Assembly: GCA_016584305.1 (NCBI GenBank)
Contig: JACEEZ010009492.1
Span: 205,132 to 269,131, forward strand
Source: Chionoecetes opilio
Lineage: Eukaryota; Arthropoda; Malacostraca; Decapoda; Majidae
Length of the DNA stretch: 64,000 bases
Direction: 5' to 3'
Below, piece by piece: positions 12,314 to 22,332 of the stretch. Position 1 is the stretch's first letter; each line of letters starts with the position of its first letter. Below the pieces are notes generated by a model, which was not told the origin of the DNA, did not search any database, and worked only from the letters and a program-made list of their open reading frames with translations. Made by a program: the position numbers and the translations under genes.

Positions 12314-12435
12314 TTTCCCCCCCCCCCCCCCCCCCACACCCCAAAAAAGGGAAGAAAAGGGAAAAAAAAAAAAAAAAAAAAAAAGGAGGAGGAAGGAGGA
12401 GGAATAAGAGGAAGAAGAGGAAGAGAAGGAGGAGG
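12225..12435. repeat. Poly-C tract of about 100 bases, then poly-A and GGA repeats
   Basis: 12225-12335 is almost pure C, broken only by short TT/TTT interruptions at both ends, followed by a poly-A run (about 12365-12384) and GGA/GAA-rich DNA. Reverse-strand translations are poly-Gly and forward ones poly-Pro, which is a composition effect. A G-run of this size on the opposite strand could form G-quadruplexes, or it could be a consensus artefact. Confidence 0.85.
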
Positions 12436-13110
12436 ATTACATAGGATTACATAGGAGTAACAGACACCAGGAGACCTATTGGTCCATAGCGAAGGTATCT
12501 GCTGAACTACATACTACTAACTATCAACTACTTGTAAGAAAACAGTTGGAAAATAATACCATGTCGCTAAAGAGGATAGGAACATGGATGTTTCGTAGTG
12601 CAGAATGATAGGATATGAAATATACTAACTACAACTACCACTACCACTACAACTAATCGATACGGGGGACTAGATACGAATTCGCACTATCAATACCCAT
12701 TTACTTTACAGTGCGCGTCAAGTCTGTTTTTGAATGTAGTTATTGTGCTGGCTCCGACAACATTTGCTGGTAACTTGTTCCATCGATCAACGACTCTAAC
12801 ATTGAAATAATTTTTACGGAGATCAATGATGCAACGTTGACCGTTTAGTTTTAAACCATTATTTCTTGTTGTCACGAGTTGAAAGCTCGAATAGGTTCTC
12901 TTGATTAATGACATCAAATCCTTTTAGGATCTTAAAGGTTTCTATCAAGTCCCCACGGATTCTACGATCCTTTAAGGAAAACATATTAAGTTTCCGCAGT
13001 CTCTCTTCATAAGATGAATTTCGCAGAGATGGAATTTGTTTGGTTGCTCTTCTTTGCACTGATTCCAATTTTGCTTGATCTTTTACGAAACAGGGCGACC
13101 AGAATTGAAC
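12436..13110 (-). pseudogene. 3' end of a second CR1-like LINE (RT C-terminus and 3' UTR)
   Basis: On the - strand the coding part runs from about 13110 to 12700 with a frame change near 12880. It reads [47 protein letters not shown], then further down [11 protein letters not shown] and VVDRWNKLPANVV. This block is the conserved C-terminus after the RT domain in CR1-group LINEs. The 3' UTR to 12436 ends in two and a half copies of a 10-bp repeat (ATTACATAGG on the + strand). The copy is 5'-truncated inside the RT, the usual outcome of incomplete target-primed reverse transcription. It is far cleaner than the copy at the left edge and is the better reference for the family. Confidence 0.85.
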
Positions 13111-13270
13111 GGCATAGGAGGAGGAGGAGGAAGAGGAAGAGGAAGAGGAGGAGGAGGAGGAGGAGGAGGAGGAGGAGGAGGAAGAGGAGGAGGAGGAGGG
13201 AAGAGAAGATAGGGAATGGAAGGGACCGGAGAAGGAAGGGACCGGAGGAGGAAGGGACCGGAGGAGGAAG
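13111..13270. repeat. (AGG)n microsatellite
   Basis: GGA/AGG repeats with a few AGA variants join the truncated LINE to the 15-bp minisatellite. A short GGAAGGGACCGGAGGA unit repeats several times at about 13217-13270. Confidence 0.85.
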
Positions 13271-14530
13271 GGGGAGGTGATGAAGGGAGAGGTGATGAAG
13301 GCAGAGGTGATGTAGGGAGAGGTGATGAAGGCAGAGGTGATGAAGGGGGAGGTGATGAAGGCAGAGGTGATGAAGGGAGAGGTGATGAAGGGAGAGGTGA
13401 TGAAGGCAGAGGTGATGTAGGGAGAGGTGATGAAGGCAGAGGTGATGAAGGGGAGGTGATGAAGGCAGAGGTGATGAAGGCAGAGGTGATGAAGGGAGAG
13501 GTGATGAAGGGAGAGGTGATGAAGGCGGAGGTGATGAAGGGGGAGGTGATGAAGGCAGAGGTGATGAAGGGAGAGGTGATGAAGGGAGAGGTGATGAAGG
13601 CAGAGGTGATGAAGGGAGAGGTGATGAAGGCAGAGGTGATGAAGGGAGAGGTGATGAAGGCAGAGGTGATGAGGGCAGAGGTGATGAAGGCAGAGGTGAT
13701 GAAGGGAGAGGTGATGAAGGGAGAGGTGATGAAGGGGGAGGTGATGAAGGCAGAGGTGATGAAGGGAGAGGTGATGAAGGCAGAGGTGATGAAGGCAGAG
13801 GTGATGAAGGGAGAGGTGATGAAGGCAGAGGTGATGAAGGGAGAGGTGATGAAGGCAGAGGTGATGAAGGGAGAGGTGATGAAGGGAGAGGTGATGAAGG
13901 CAGAGGTGATAAAGGCAGAGGTGATGAAGGGGGAGGTGATGAAGGCAGAGGTGATGAAGGCAGAGGTGATGAAGGGGAGGTGATGAAGGCAGAGGTGATG
14001 AAGGGGGAGGTGATGAAGGCAGAGGTGATGAAGGCAGAGGTGATGAAGGGGGAGGTGATGAAGGCAGAGGTGATGAAGGGAGAGGTGATGAAGGCAGAGG
14101 TGATGAAGGCAGAGGTGATGAAGGGGGAGGTGATGAAGGCAGAGGTGATGAAGGGAGAGGTGATGAAGGGAGAGGTGATGAAGGCAGAGGTGATGAAGGC
14201 AGAGGTGATGAAGGCAGAGGTGATGAAGGCAGAGGTGATGAAGGCAGAGGTGATGAAGGCAGAGGTGATGAAGGCAGAGGTGATGAAGGGAGAGGTGATG
14301 AAGGGAGAGGTGATGAAGGGAGAGGTGATGAAGGGAGAGGTGATGAAGGGAGAGGTGATGAAGGGAGAGGTGATGAAGGAAGGAGGTGATGAAGGCAGAG
14401 GTGATGAAGGGAGAGGTGATGAAGGCAGAGGTGATGAAGGGAGAGGTGATGAAGGGAGAGGTGATGAAGGCAGAGGTGATGAGGTGATGAGGGCAGGAGA
14501 AGGTGATGAGGTGATGAGGTGATGAGGGCA
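13271..14530. repeat. 15-bp minisatellite GGTGATGAAGGCAGA, about 80 copies
   Basis: The unit is GGTGATGAAGG[C/G][A/G]GA. The copies differ mainly at two adjacent positions (CA, GA or GG), giving a binary-like pattern along the array. The 15-bp unit is a multiple of three and lacks stops in two + frames, so it translates indefinitely as GDEGR or [10 protein letters not shown]. Single-base losses near 13452, 13972 and 14380 shift the frame. Nothing suggests it is expressed. Confidence 0.93.
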
Positions 14531-14669
14531 GAAGTAGAAGTATTTATCGTAGCATTAGAGTGTGTGTTCCTCTGCTTGTCATGGAAGTAAACAGTTTATT
14601 AGACTGTTAGGCTACTGACGTGACTGTTACTGGATTAGCGTCCAGGTATAGGTGATATGAATGTGTGGA

Positions 14670-14840
14670 GTGACTGGTGGGCGGGCGTGGCATGACCGGT
14701 GGGCGTGGGTGGCATGACCGGTGGGCGGGCGTGGCATGAACGGTGGGCGTGGGTGGCATGAGCGGTGGGCGGGCGTGGCATGAGCGGTGGGCGTGGGTGG
14801 CATGAGCGGTGGGCGGGCGTGGCATGAACGGTGGGCGTGG
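14670..14840. repeat. 42-bp minisatellite (GGTGGGCGTGGGTGGCATGA type)
   Basis: About four units, each made of two half-units of 20-22 bp, GGTGGGCGTGGGTGGCATGA and GGTGGGCGGGCGTGGCATGA, alternating regularly. GC content is much higher than in the surroundings. Confidence 0.85.
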
Positions 14841-14894
14841 GAACACACAACTAGCCAACAGCCTTGTCCTAGTTTCACTGCCTTCACATTGATT

Positions 14895-15060
14895 TGCTTA
14901 CACACACACACACACACAGTCACACACACACACACACATACAGTCACCTACACACACACAGTCACACACACACACATAGTCACACACAAACACACACATA
15001 CAGTCACCTACACACACACAGTCACACACACACACAGTCACACACACACCACATGGATCG
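14895..15060. repeat. (CA)n with CAGTCAC interruptions
   Basis: (CA)n repeats are broken at regular spacing by CAGTCAC or ACAGTCACCTACAC, so this is a minisatellite built on a microsatellite. Confidence 0.85.
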
Positions 15061-15089
15061 TTGCTGAAATCAATGAGGCTATTTAAGAG

Positions 15090-15091
15090 TT

Positions 15092-15122
<31 letters not shown>

Positions 15123-15553
15123 GTTGTGTTGTGTTGCAGTGGGTGACAGTGTTGGTGTGTGTGTGTGTGTGTGTGTTGTGTTGTGTTGCAGTGGTTGACA
15201 GTGTTGGTGTGTGTGTGTGTGTTGTGTTGCAGTGGGTGACAGTGTTGGTGTGTGTGTGTGTTGTGTTGCAGTGGGTGACAGTGTGTGTGTGTGTGTTGTG
15301 TTGGTATGGGTGACAGTCTTGGTGTGTGTGTGTGACTGTGTGTATGTGTGGTGTGTTGGTGTGTGTGTGGTGTGTTGGTGTGTGTGTGTGTGTGTGTGTG
15401 TGTGGTGTGTTGGTGTGTGTGTGTGTGTGGGTGTGGGTGTGTGTGGGTGAGTGACAGTGTTGGTGTGTGTGTGTGTGTTGGTATGGGTGACAGTCTTGGT
15501 GTGTGTGTGACTGTGTGTGTGTGTGTGTGTGTGTTGGTATGGGTGACAGTGTC

Positions 15554-15588
<35 letters not shown>

Positions 15589-15600
15589 TGTGTTGGTGTG
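15090..15600. repeat. (GT)n array containing repeated TTGCAG acceptor-like motifs
   Basis: (GT)n tracts separate a block of the type TTGTGTTGCAGTGGGTGACA. TTGCAG recurs with its G at 15139, 15191, 15232 and 15271; later blocks carry TTGGTATGGGTGACAG instead. The real splice acceptor of the first coiled-coil exon at 16320 has the same TGTGTTGCAG sequence, so this array appears to have amplified intron-end sequence. Confidence 0.8.
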
Positions 15601-16310
15601 GGTGACAGTGTTGGTGATTGGTGTGGTGTGATGGTGTGGGTGACAGTGTTGGTGATTGGTGTGGTGTGTTGGTGTGGGTGACAGTGTTGGTGATGGGTGT
15701 GGTGTGTGTGGTGTGGGTGACAGTGTTGGTGATTGGTGTGGTGTGATGGTGTGGGTGACAGTGTTGGTGATGGGTGTGGTGTGATGGTGTGGGTGACAGT
15801 GTTGGTGATGGGTGTGGTGTGATGGTGTGGGTGACAGTGTTGGTGATGGGTGTGGTGTGATGGTGTGGGTGACAGTGTTGGTGATGGGTGTGGTGTGATG
15901 GTGTGGGTGACAGTGTTGGTGATTGGTGTGGTGTGTGGTGTGGGTGACAGTGTTGGTGATTGGTGTGGTGTGTTGGTGTGGGTGACAGTGTTGGTGATTG
16001 GTGTGGTGTGATGGTGTGGGTGACAGTGTTGGTGATTGGTGTGGTGTGATGGTGTGGGTGACAAGTGTTGGTGATGGGTGTGGTGTGATGGTGTGGGTGA
16101 CAGTGTTGGTGATGGGTGTGGTGTGATGGTGTGGGTGACAGTGTTGGTGATGGGTGTGGTGTGATGGTGTGGGTTACAGTGTTGGTGATTGGTGTGGTGT
16201 GATGGTGTGGGTGACAGTGTTGGTGATTGGTGTGCTGTGATGGTGTGTGTGTGTGTGTTGGTGTGGGTGTGGTGTGATGGTGTGGGTGACAGTGTTGTTG
16301 ATTGGTGTGG
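15601..16310. repeat. 38-bp minisatellite in the intron upstream of the CCDC92-like exon
   Basis: About 18 tandem units contain GGTGTGGGTGACAGTGTTGG followed by TGAT[T/G]GGTGTGGTGTGAT. Two sub-variants (GATTGG and GATGGG) alternate in blocks, which suggests segmental duplication of several units at a time. The array runs up to the splice acceptor at 16320. Confidence 0.88.
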
Positions 16311-16320
16311 TGTGTTGCAG

Positions 16321-16427
16321 GCCGGGCGGTGAGGTGCACGAGGCGGTGAGGTTCCTGCAGGCGGAGCACGAGGCTGTGCTGCGCGGCGTGCACCACCAGA
16401 TGGCGCGCCTGCAGCAGCGCTATGAAG
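16321..16427 (+). CDS. CCDC92/CCDC74-like coiled-coil protein, internal exon
   Basis: The exon is bounded by a TGTTGCAG acceptor ending at 16320 and a GAAG|GTGAGG donor after 16427. It is read in the frame with codons starting at 16421 (TAT GAA G), leaving phase 1. It encodes PGGEVHEAVRFLQAEHEAVL followed by RGVHHQMARLQQRYE, an amphipathic heptad pattern. F-L-Q-x-E-H-x-x-x-L-x-G-x-H then I/M-x-x-L-Q is the signature I recognise from the N-terminal coiled coil of the CCDC92/CCDC74 family. CCDC92 is a centriole/ciliary-interface protein in vertebrates; that role here is inference from family. The splice joins in frame to the next exon (G|AG = Glu). GC content is well above the flanking DNA, as expected of conserved coding sequence. 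The gene's 5' exons were not found in this window. Confidence 0.75.
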
Positions 16428-16483
16428 GTGAGGCTACAGGCACCCTAGTGATGCTGTGTGCACTAATCTTATCAGAACCCCAC

Positions 16484-16489
<6 letters not shown>

Positions 16490-16520
<31 letters not shown>
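16490..16520. repeat. (CT)n in the short intron between the two coiled-coil exons
   Basis: (CT)n of about 15 units sits in the 208-bp intron 16428-16635, which also holds a run of ten G at about 16577. Confidence 0.85.
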
Positions 16521-16524
<4 letters not shown>

Positions 16525-16635
16525 CTGGAGGCACCTGAACTGTTTTATAGGGCGAGTGCAGGAGCACCAGGTAAGGGGGGGGGGGGCACAGTATCCCGGT
16601 GGTGGTGTGTGGTGACGGGCGTGTGTTTGCCGCAG

Positions 16636-16874
16636 AGCTGGAGTTTGAGCTGCACCTGCGGCCCCTGACGGTGGACGAGAGTGCCTGGCGGCGGCGGGTG
16701 TCCGAGGCGTCGCGGCGCGCGGACGAGGGCACGTCGCGCGTGGCACTGCTGGAGCACCAGGTGGCGGCGGCCGAGGAGCAGCTGGAGCAGCACCGCTGGC
16801 AGGAGGCAACGCTGCGGCAGCAGGTGGAGGCTGGGGAGCAGCGCACCGCTGACCTGCGTGCCGAGGTGACCAAG
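16636..16874 (+). CDS. CCDC92/CCDC74-like coiled-coil protein, next exon
   Basis: The acceptor is TTTGCCGCAG ending at 16635; the donor is ACCAAG|GTGCGG after 16874, leaving phase 0. With the carried-over G the first codon is GAG, giving ELEFELHLRPLTVDESAWRR near the start. Then RVALLEHQVAAAEEQLEQHR and LRQQVEAGEQRTADLRAEVT form a continuous heptad-repeat coiled coil rich in Glu, Gln, Arg and Leu. In CCDC92 the first coiled coil is likewise followed by a T/ELTV-type stretch and a second coiled coil, so the order matches. If the donor at 16875 were not used the frame would stop at a TAG after three more codons, so a further exon is expected. It is not found nearby: a large foldback transposon begins only 17 bp past the donor. 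The 3' exons presumably lie beyond 23284 or outside the window. Confidence 0.75.
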
Positions 16875-16891
16875 GTGCGGGTGTAGCGGTT

Positions 16892-17705
16892 CAGGAGGTT
16901 TGGTTATACAGAAGGTTGTGTTTTCGGATGCCATGTAGCGCGCCAGAGGTACGATGATTACTTTTCATTTCATCCCGCCGCGCGGAAGAGGCACAGCTTG
17001 CTCCGCTGCTCCTGCCTACCCCGCCGACCCCACGGCGGAGATTTCCGTGGCGGGTAATTCGCCGTAGAACGTCTGGGTGGATTTAACCCACTCATCTTCA
17101 TCATTTATACATTTTTTCATCATCTTCGACTGTCTTTCTTAGTATACTCTTTTGCGTCTATTACCCAGAATGTAATATTATCAGCACACTCAATGAGAGA
17201 CAATCTTCTTGTAACTCAGGAAGCGTAGCTTTGCTTGTTACTCAATCACGGGAAGCGAGACCATAGCTGAGGCAGCGCGGCCTCTCTCAACTGCCTGTTG
17301 TTCTTCGTCCAGGTGGCAGCCTGTCCCCTCCAACATGTCGGTGTAATGCATCTCCCATGTATGCGACTGTTTTGTTCCTCCGTCAGGAAGCAGCCTAGCT
17401 GCCATTCCTCAGTCAAGAGGCAGCTCGGCATATCTCACCATGTAGCGACCTCTTTTGTTCTTCCTTTATTTTATACATTAATTTCTCACCTCACTGTCTT
17501 TTGTACGTAATCCTTTTTGCGTCCCTCTTTTACACAGTAATGTAATTAATATCAGCGCACTCGATGAGATACAATTCTGTACGAATCCTATAGTTGTAAA
17601 TAAAGTAGCGTAGCTTTGCTGTTAAAATTTGTCCTTCCTGTCTACCTATACAGGTAGCTATAGGTTGGCAGGGCATGACAGTCTGGCTTTCCGGTTTTTC
17701 CCTTA
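16892..17705 (+). mobile_element. Left arm of a 6.4-kb foldback element
   Basis: Beginning with CAGGAGGTTTGGTTATAC, this arm is matched in inverted orientation by 22333-23284. Landmarks shared by both arms are GTTGTGTTTTCGGATGCCAT, CGGAGATTTCCGTGGCGGG, GGGTGGATTTA, TTCATCATTTATACATTTTT and GTGGCAGCCTGTCC. The arm is itself internally duplicated: blocks with CACTC-ATGAGA-ACAAT and GCGTAGCTTTGCT occur at about 17190-17240 and 17555-17625. The element starts 17 bp downstream of the donor of the second coiled-coil exon. Confidence 0.75.
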
Positions 17706-18109
17706 AGCGGCTATTACACGGGCACGATCTGCTCAGTGAGCAGATTTCACTGAGCAGTTTTGATGGATTTTGCTCGAATGAAATGCCTTTTGGTTGAGCA
17801 CAGAGAATCTACTTTCGAAGGCTATTTTGCTCGTCATTTGAGTGATCAAAAACGTTTTCGTTATAAAGGGACCGAAATTAGTGGATGACTATATTATTTA
17901 TTGCAAGATCATTTTCTTCTAAAAAACTCAAAAAGACATCAACATGCTTGCTGACTGGCAGACGAGATGGAAGACGCGTACTGATTGACTTAGTTCAGGG
18001 CACATCCTACAACTATGGACATATATATAGCCCTGTATTGTTAAAAAAACATTAAAAGAAGAAAGATGCACCTCAATGCCTAAGAAGCCTGACCTAAGTC
18101 TTTATTACG

Positions 18110-18345
18110 GTGATACACCGGCGACAGGTGTGTTGCGAGGGCCGTACAGGTGGTTGTAGTGACAGGTGTGGGTATATGGTAAAGCGAGAGAGCTAAGAGT
18201 TGCAGTGTTTAGCACCCGAGTGTGTGTGTCTGACCTAAAGAGCGAACGCGTATTTCTCGTCCCTATAACGGCGTCGCCCCGTAACCCACGGCACGGGTAC
18301 GGCGCGGAGAGCCACAGTGGTCCCATAGAAGCTCTCCACTAGGGG
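18110..18345. repeat. Dispersed repeat related to the SINE-like sequence at 38545-38735
   Basis: CTGACCTAAAGAGCGAACGC here also occurs at 38550, followed in both places by a TTCTCGT-C-CTATAAC block, a CCACGG block and a GC-rich stretch. The tRNA-like end seen in the other copy is not evident here. Confidence 0.5.
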
Positions 18346-18784
18346 ATTACAGGAAGTTTAAATGAATCAAAAGCTCCTTTGCCTATCAAAAACTTTCTTA
18401 ATTGTGGTATGTTTATTGAAAGTTAGTTTAGTTTCGTACACTGGTTTTGAGTATTTTCGTAACATACCCTGGTGTCATTTCGTATCTCTGAGTAGTCAGT
18501 TTCAACTCTGCGCTGACTGTACGAAACGACTATGTTTTCATATAGACTAGATACGAAACAACTTTTGTAATAATGGACGAGAGTTTCGCGGTCGTTTTCC
18601 AGGACACCAACTATTTTTGGTAAAAACTTTGGAAGAAGTCTTCACCCCTATCTGGTTTTTTCCTTCCCCTATAGCAACAGCCCTGGAGAACTGGCGGGAA
18701 TACCTGGGTTTTTGGGTGAGGGGAAGCAAATATAATGATTTATGGCTCCCACAAAAAATCATCAAAGTCACTATAAGTAAAAAC

Positions 18785-19512
18785 TAACCTAACCTAACCT
18801 TAACCACAAGTTACTAACCTAACCTCACCTTAACCACAAAGTATACCTAACCTAACCTAACCTTACCACAAGTAATACTAACCTAACCTAACCTTAACCA
18901 CAAGTATACATAACCTAACCTACACCTTAACACAAAGTATACCTAAACCTCACCTAACCTTACACAAAGTATACCTAACCTAACATAACCGTAACTCACA
19001 AAGTATATCCCTAACCTAACCGTAACCACAAAGTATAACCTAACCTAACCTAGACCTAACCTTAACCACAAAGTATACCTAACCTTAACCACAGGTATCC
19101 TAACCTAATTTACTACCCTTAACCACAAAGTAGACCTACCTAACCTTAACCACAAAGTAACCTAACCTAACCTTAACCACAAGTATCACCTACCTAACCT
19201 AACCTTAACACAAGTATACCTCACCTAACTAACCTAACCTTAACCACAAGTATCCTACCTAACCGAACTTAACACAAAGTATACTAAACCTAACCTAACC
19301 TTAACCACAAAGTATACCTAACCTAACCTTAACCACAAAGTATACCTAACCTAACCTAACCTTAACCACAAAAGTATAACCTAACCTAACCTAACCTTAA
19401 CCACAAAGTATATCCTAACCTAACCTAACCTAAACCTTACCACAAAGTATACTAACCCTAACCTAACCTAACCTTAACCACAAGTATACCTAACCTACCT
19501 TACCTAACCTAA
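18785..19512. repeat. Interstitial telomere-like minisatellite (AACCT with ACCACAAAGTATA)
   Basis: Runs of two to five CCTAA/AACCT motifs alternate with TTAACCACAAAGTATA, giving units of roughly 28-40 bp and about 20 copies. AACCT is the complement of TTAGG-type arthropod telomere DNA. The regular non-telomeric spacer makes a true telomere relic unlikely; a minisatellite that evolved from or towards the motif is more likely. Confidence 0.85.
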
Positions 19513-19764
19513 CTGGACTTAAGAGTTTTTGAGGCACCGCATATTTCATAGCGGCCGTGTCGGTTAACCAGGCTGAGCGCACGCTGGGAACCTTTACAGA
19601 TGTGAAGTACATAAGCATACAATACAGTGCGGTAGTTCATTTCAGTCAAGCCGGAGGATGAAGTTCCAAAGTATTTCCCTATTTTTTCTTGCCTCAATGA
19701 GGTGCTTGGTTCTAATGGAGAGGTTTATTTTGCGCAACCCCCCCCCCCCAAAAAAAAAAATGTA

Positions 19765-19920
19765 ATAATGAAACCTAACCTAACCTTATAGGTTTTTTTA
19801 ATGAACTTAACCTAACCTTAAAGGTTTTAATGAACCTAACCTAACCTTAAAGGTTTTAATGAAACCTAACCTAACCTTATAGGTTGTAATGAAACCTAAC
19901 CTAACTTTAAACCACAAAGT
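19765..19920. repeat. Second telomere-like array (AACCTAACCTTATAGGTTTTAATGA units)
   Basis: Five units of about 30 bp combine CCTAACCTAACCTTA with its partial inverse AGGTT and TTAATGAA, so each unit can form a small hairpin. Near-identical units recur at about 44140-44200. It is followed by a long poly-T (19923-19962). Confidence 0.8.
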
Positions 19921-20154
19921 TATACTTTTTTTTTTTTTTTTTTTTTTTTCTTTTTTTTTTTTCGCAAAATAAAGCTATCTCCATTTACAACAAGTCACCG
20001 CTTATTAGGAAGCCGCTATGTCATTTGTATCCTTTACCGCACTCAGGTCTGTATGCATTTTGCTCATCAAAACAGATCACCGTGTATAGTTTTCGTTGAG
20101 CAGCTCAGTGAAATCTGCTCCGTGAGCAATTGTACCCCTATTCCTCTCAAAAGG

Positions 20155-20590
20155 CCAAAATGAAAACAGAACATCTGGGGGCATGGGACTTTTCCTACAT
20201 CTTGAATTAATTTCGCACCAGTTTAATTAAGAACCTCCTACCAAAATAACTTGTATCTCTCCTCAGCACTTTTGTCCCTTTTTTCACACCCTCCTCTTTA
20301 CCTACGAATTAATCTTCCATCGTAAAGTGCCATATGACCTCCGATATCTGGCAACATTTTCCTTTTTTAGGGGGCATTATATAATCTTCCATCGTAAAGA
20401 CTCTCTTGTGTGCATGTGATACTATATACCTCTTGTAGCATACAGGGCCCTGAGCTATTCTCGTGGGTCGTGGTGTATAATGATTGATCATTTATTTCCT
20501 TAAATTGATGCACAACTTTGCCACTAATCACTTCTAGCCATTCCAGGCATCTAAGTTTCTATTGGAAAGCGTACTTGTGTTACTCCTTTA
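20155..20590. other. No gene recognised
   Basis: Unremarkable AT-rich sequence between the inner inverted repeat and the Tc1-type MITE. The only structure I see is the duplicated ATCTTCCATCGTAAAG pair about 70 bp apart. Confidence 0.5.
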
Positions 20591-20595
20591 CTCTA

Positions 20596-21051
20596 CCGTA
20601 GATAACACTAAGTCGCCAGGACTGGTTTTTTTTCTATGTATCAGACGTTAGTGGCGTTAATACTTACAGTTCATACTCCTGATTTCAGGAAGGTTAGAAG
20701 GGGCTATCTGGAAAGTCTGTCATTTTGTGTCTGCATCTGTGTCATAGAGATATGGCTATAAATGAATCCAATTACAAATATCACAGAGTACGAAACAGAA
20801 TAAGTCGCCTCTAGGGTTATAGTATTTACTGAGTGTACTCCCGACGGTCGTCGTCGCGCGAAAAAAAAAAATGCAAAATTTGAAACCGTATATACCATGC
20901 AGATACAAAGCATAACAACAACGCTGAAACAGGTAATTAGACAGTCATGATATAACTACTGTGTATTATAAATCTTTAGGTGGACATACAACTTATAGCG
21001 ATGCTATAATTCGTAATATTTGGCGGCTGTCGACTATATTGTTATCTACGG
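20596..21051. mobile_element. Tc1/mariner-type MITE, copy 1
   Basis: Terminal inverted repeats begin CCGTAGATAACACTAAGTCG (left) and the right end reads GTTATCTACGG, flanked by TA on both sides (20594-20595 and 21052-21053), the target duplication of the Tc1/mariner superfamily. The second copy (60582-61070) is collinear through TTTCAGGAA--TTAGAAGGGG, CTATAAATGAA and TGATATAAACTACTGTGTAT. About 456 bp, no coding capacity. Confidence 0.8.
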
Positions 21052-22332
21052 TACATGTTTCTTTTCTCAACTTTTCCTTGTGTCCCTTCAAATAACCCCG
21101 ACTTTTTTCTTCTCTTACTAGCAGGTTATTTCCTTTGTCAACTTCTCCAGCCATTCATCTGTTTTAATACTATCTTGTTTGTTAGGTTTTCCTCTCCATT
21201 GTTCTTTTTCCCAAAGGTTGGCCAGTTGTCTTTCCTCCTAGGTTAAATATTTCAACTAGACACCATCTGTATTGCTAACCTTTGTATTTTTTTCTTTTTT
21301 TTTTTTTTACGTTTTTAATTTGTGGGAAACCACAAAATTATTTAAACTTCATAGGTTTTTAGTACCGAGTATTTGGGAGAGCTGCCGCTTGGTTATCTTT
21401 GTTCTTCATGATGGCTGCGTGTCCATGTAAAAGGTGAGGTCATCAACTGGTATGCAATTGATCCTTCCCGTTCTTTCTGTGCCTTCTCATGATCCTTTAA
21501 CTGATACATCATACCGATCAAAAAGGACACTCTACTTTGTAGTTTGACTCAGACAAACGATTTTTCATTATTGAACTTCAAGTCCGACCATTTCCACGAC
21601 AACTCCATTGTGCACGTGCTAATTGTTTGATTTAAAGAACAAATATGTTTTGATTTAGAATATTACATTCAAAACAGATTTTTGCTTTGATTTAGAACAT
21701 AATCTATAAGTCAAATAGGGAATATATTCGTAATTTCGTGACATACCTAATCAATATGCTAATTAGACATTTATGGACATAAAAATATACAAACAGTAGC
21801 ATCTTGCAGTTTTTACAATCATGAAACTTAAAACTTAGGTCTCGACACCCATAGGAATTCTATGGCGGCTTAATAAGGAAGATAATAGCGAATGTGCTAA
21901 TAGGGTCAATTATTCGATTGCTCAACAAATGCAACATTAGCATCCGGCAGTTTCTGCATCCTTGGGATGTGTAACATTACATTTCAAACATAAAACCTTA
22001 CTGTACTCAACAGTTCCCAGGTTCACTATAGGGCTTATAGAGAACGGCTACCGTAGTCTAGACTAAATTTAAAGTGACAATTAAGAGTCCAGCTAGAGGG
22101 CCAAATTTTTTTACTTCCACCAACTGCTGCTCACCATATATTTGGTGCATTTTGTGTGAGATGAATTTCCATTCTAGATAAGCTCAAGTTTAATTTAGGC
22201 TATAGTAGGCTACTATGAAATACCAGCTATACCGTGAACGACCTTCAAACAAAGAATTTCCTCAGATAAGGGAAAGTAAATATATAAACAAATTGCCATC
22301 CTGACATTAAAAAACTTAATTCATTTAGAAAG

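Larger units (their letters stand above)
17706..22332. mobile_element. Interior of the foldback element, with nested repeats
   Basis: The interior carries no recognisable transposase. A weaker inverted repeat (CTCAGTGAGCAGATTTCACT-like at 17730-17760 and its inverse at 20105-20140) may mark a nested TIR element of about 2.4 kb. It also contains the telomere-like arrays, the MITE at 20596-21051 and a dispersed repeat with TTCGCGGTCGTTTTC (18580) and CGCAAAATAAAGCTATCTCC (about 19963). 21060-22332 is AT-rich with nothing I can name. A duplicated ATCTTCCATCGTAAAG occurs at about 20312 and 20385. Confidence 0.55.

Noticed and set aside
12122..12407. Poly-Gly and poly-Pro open frames
   Set aside because: Direct translation of the poly-C tract.
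13216..14522. Open frames of 255 and 180 codons ([10 protein letters not shown] and GDEGR repeats)
   Set aside because: They translate a 15-bp minisatellite; frame changes occur at single-base losses and there is no flanking coding signal.
15083..16396. His/Thr/Pro-rich open frame of 437 codons on the - strand
   Set aside because: It is the complement of the G/T-rich minisatellites and overlaps real + strand exon sequence in the wrong frame.
16420..16934. Overlapping open frames of 129-133 codons on the - strand across the coiled-coil exons
   Set aside because: They are antisense shadows of GC-rich exons; the + strand frame has matching splice sites and the family coiled-coil pattern.
18785..19512. 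True telomere or chromosome end
   Set aside because: The AACCT runs are short and broken by a regular non-telomeric spacer, and unique sequence and other elements lie on both sides.
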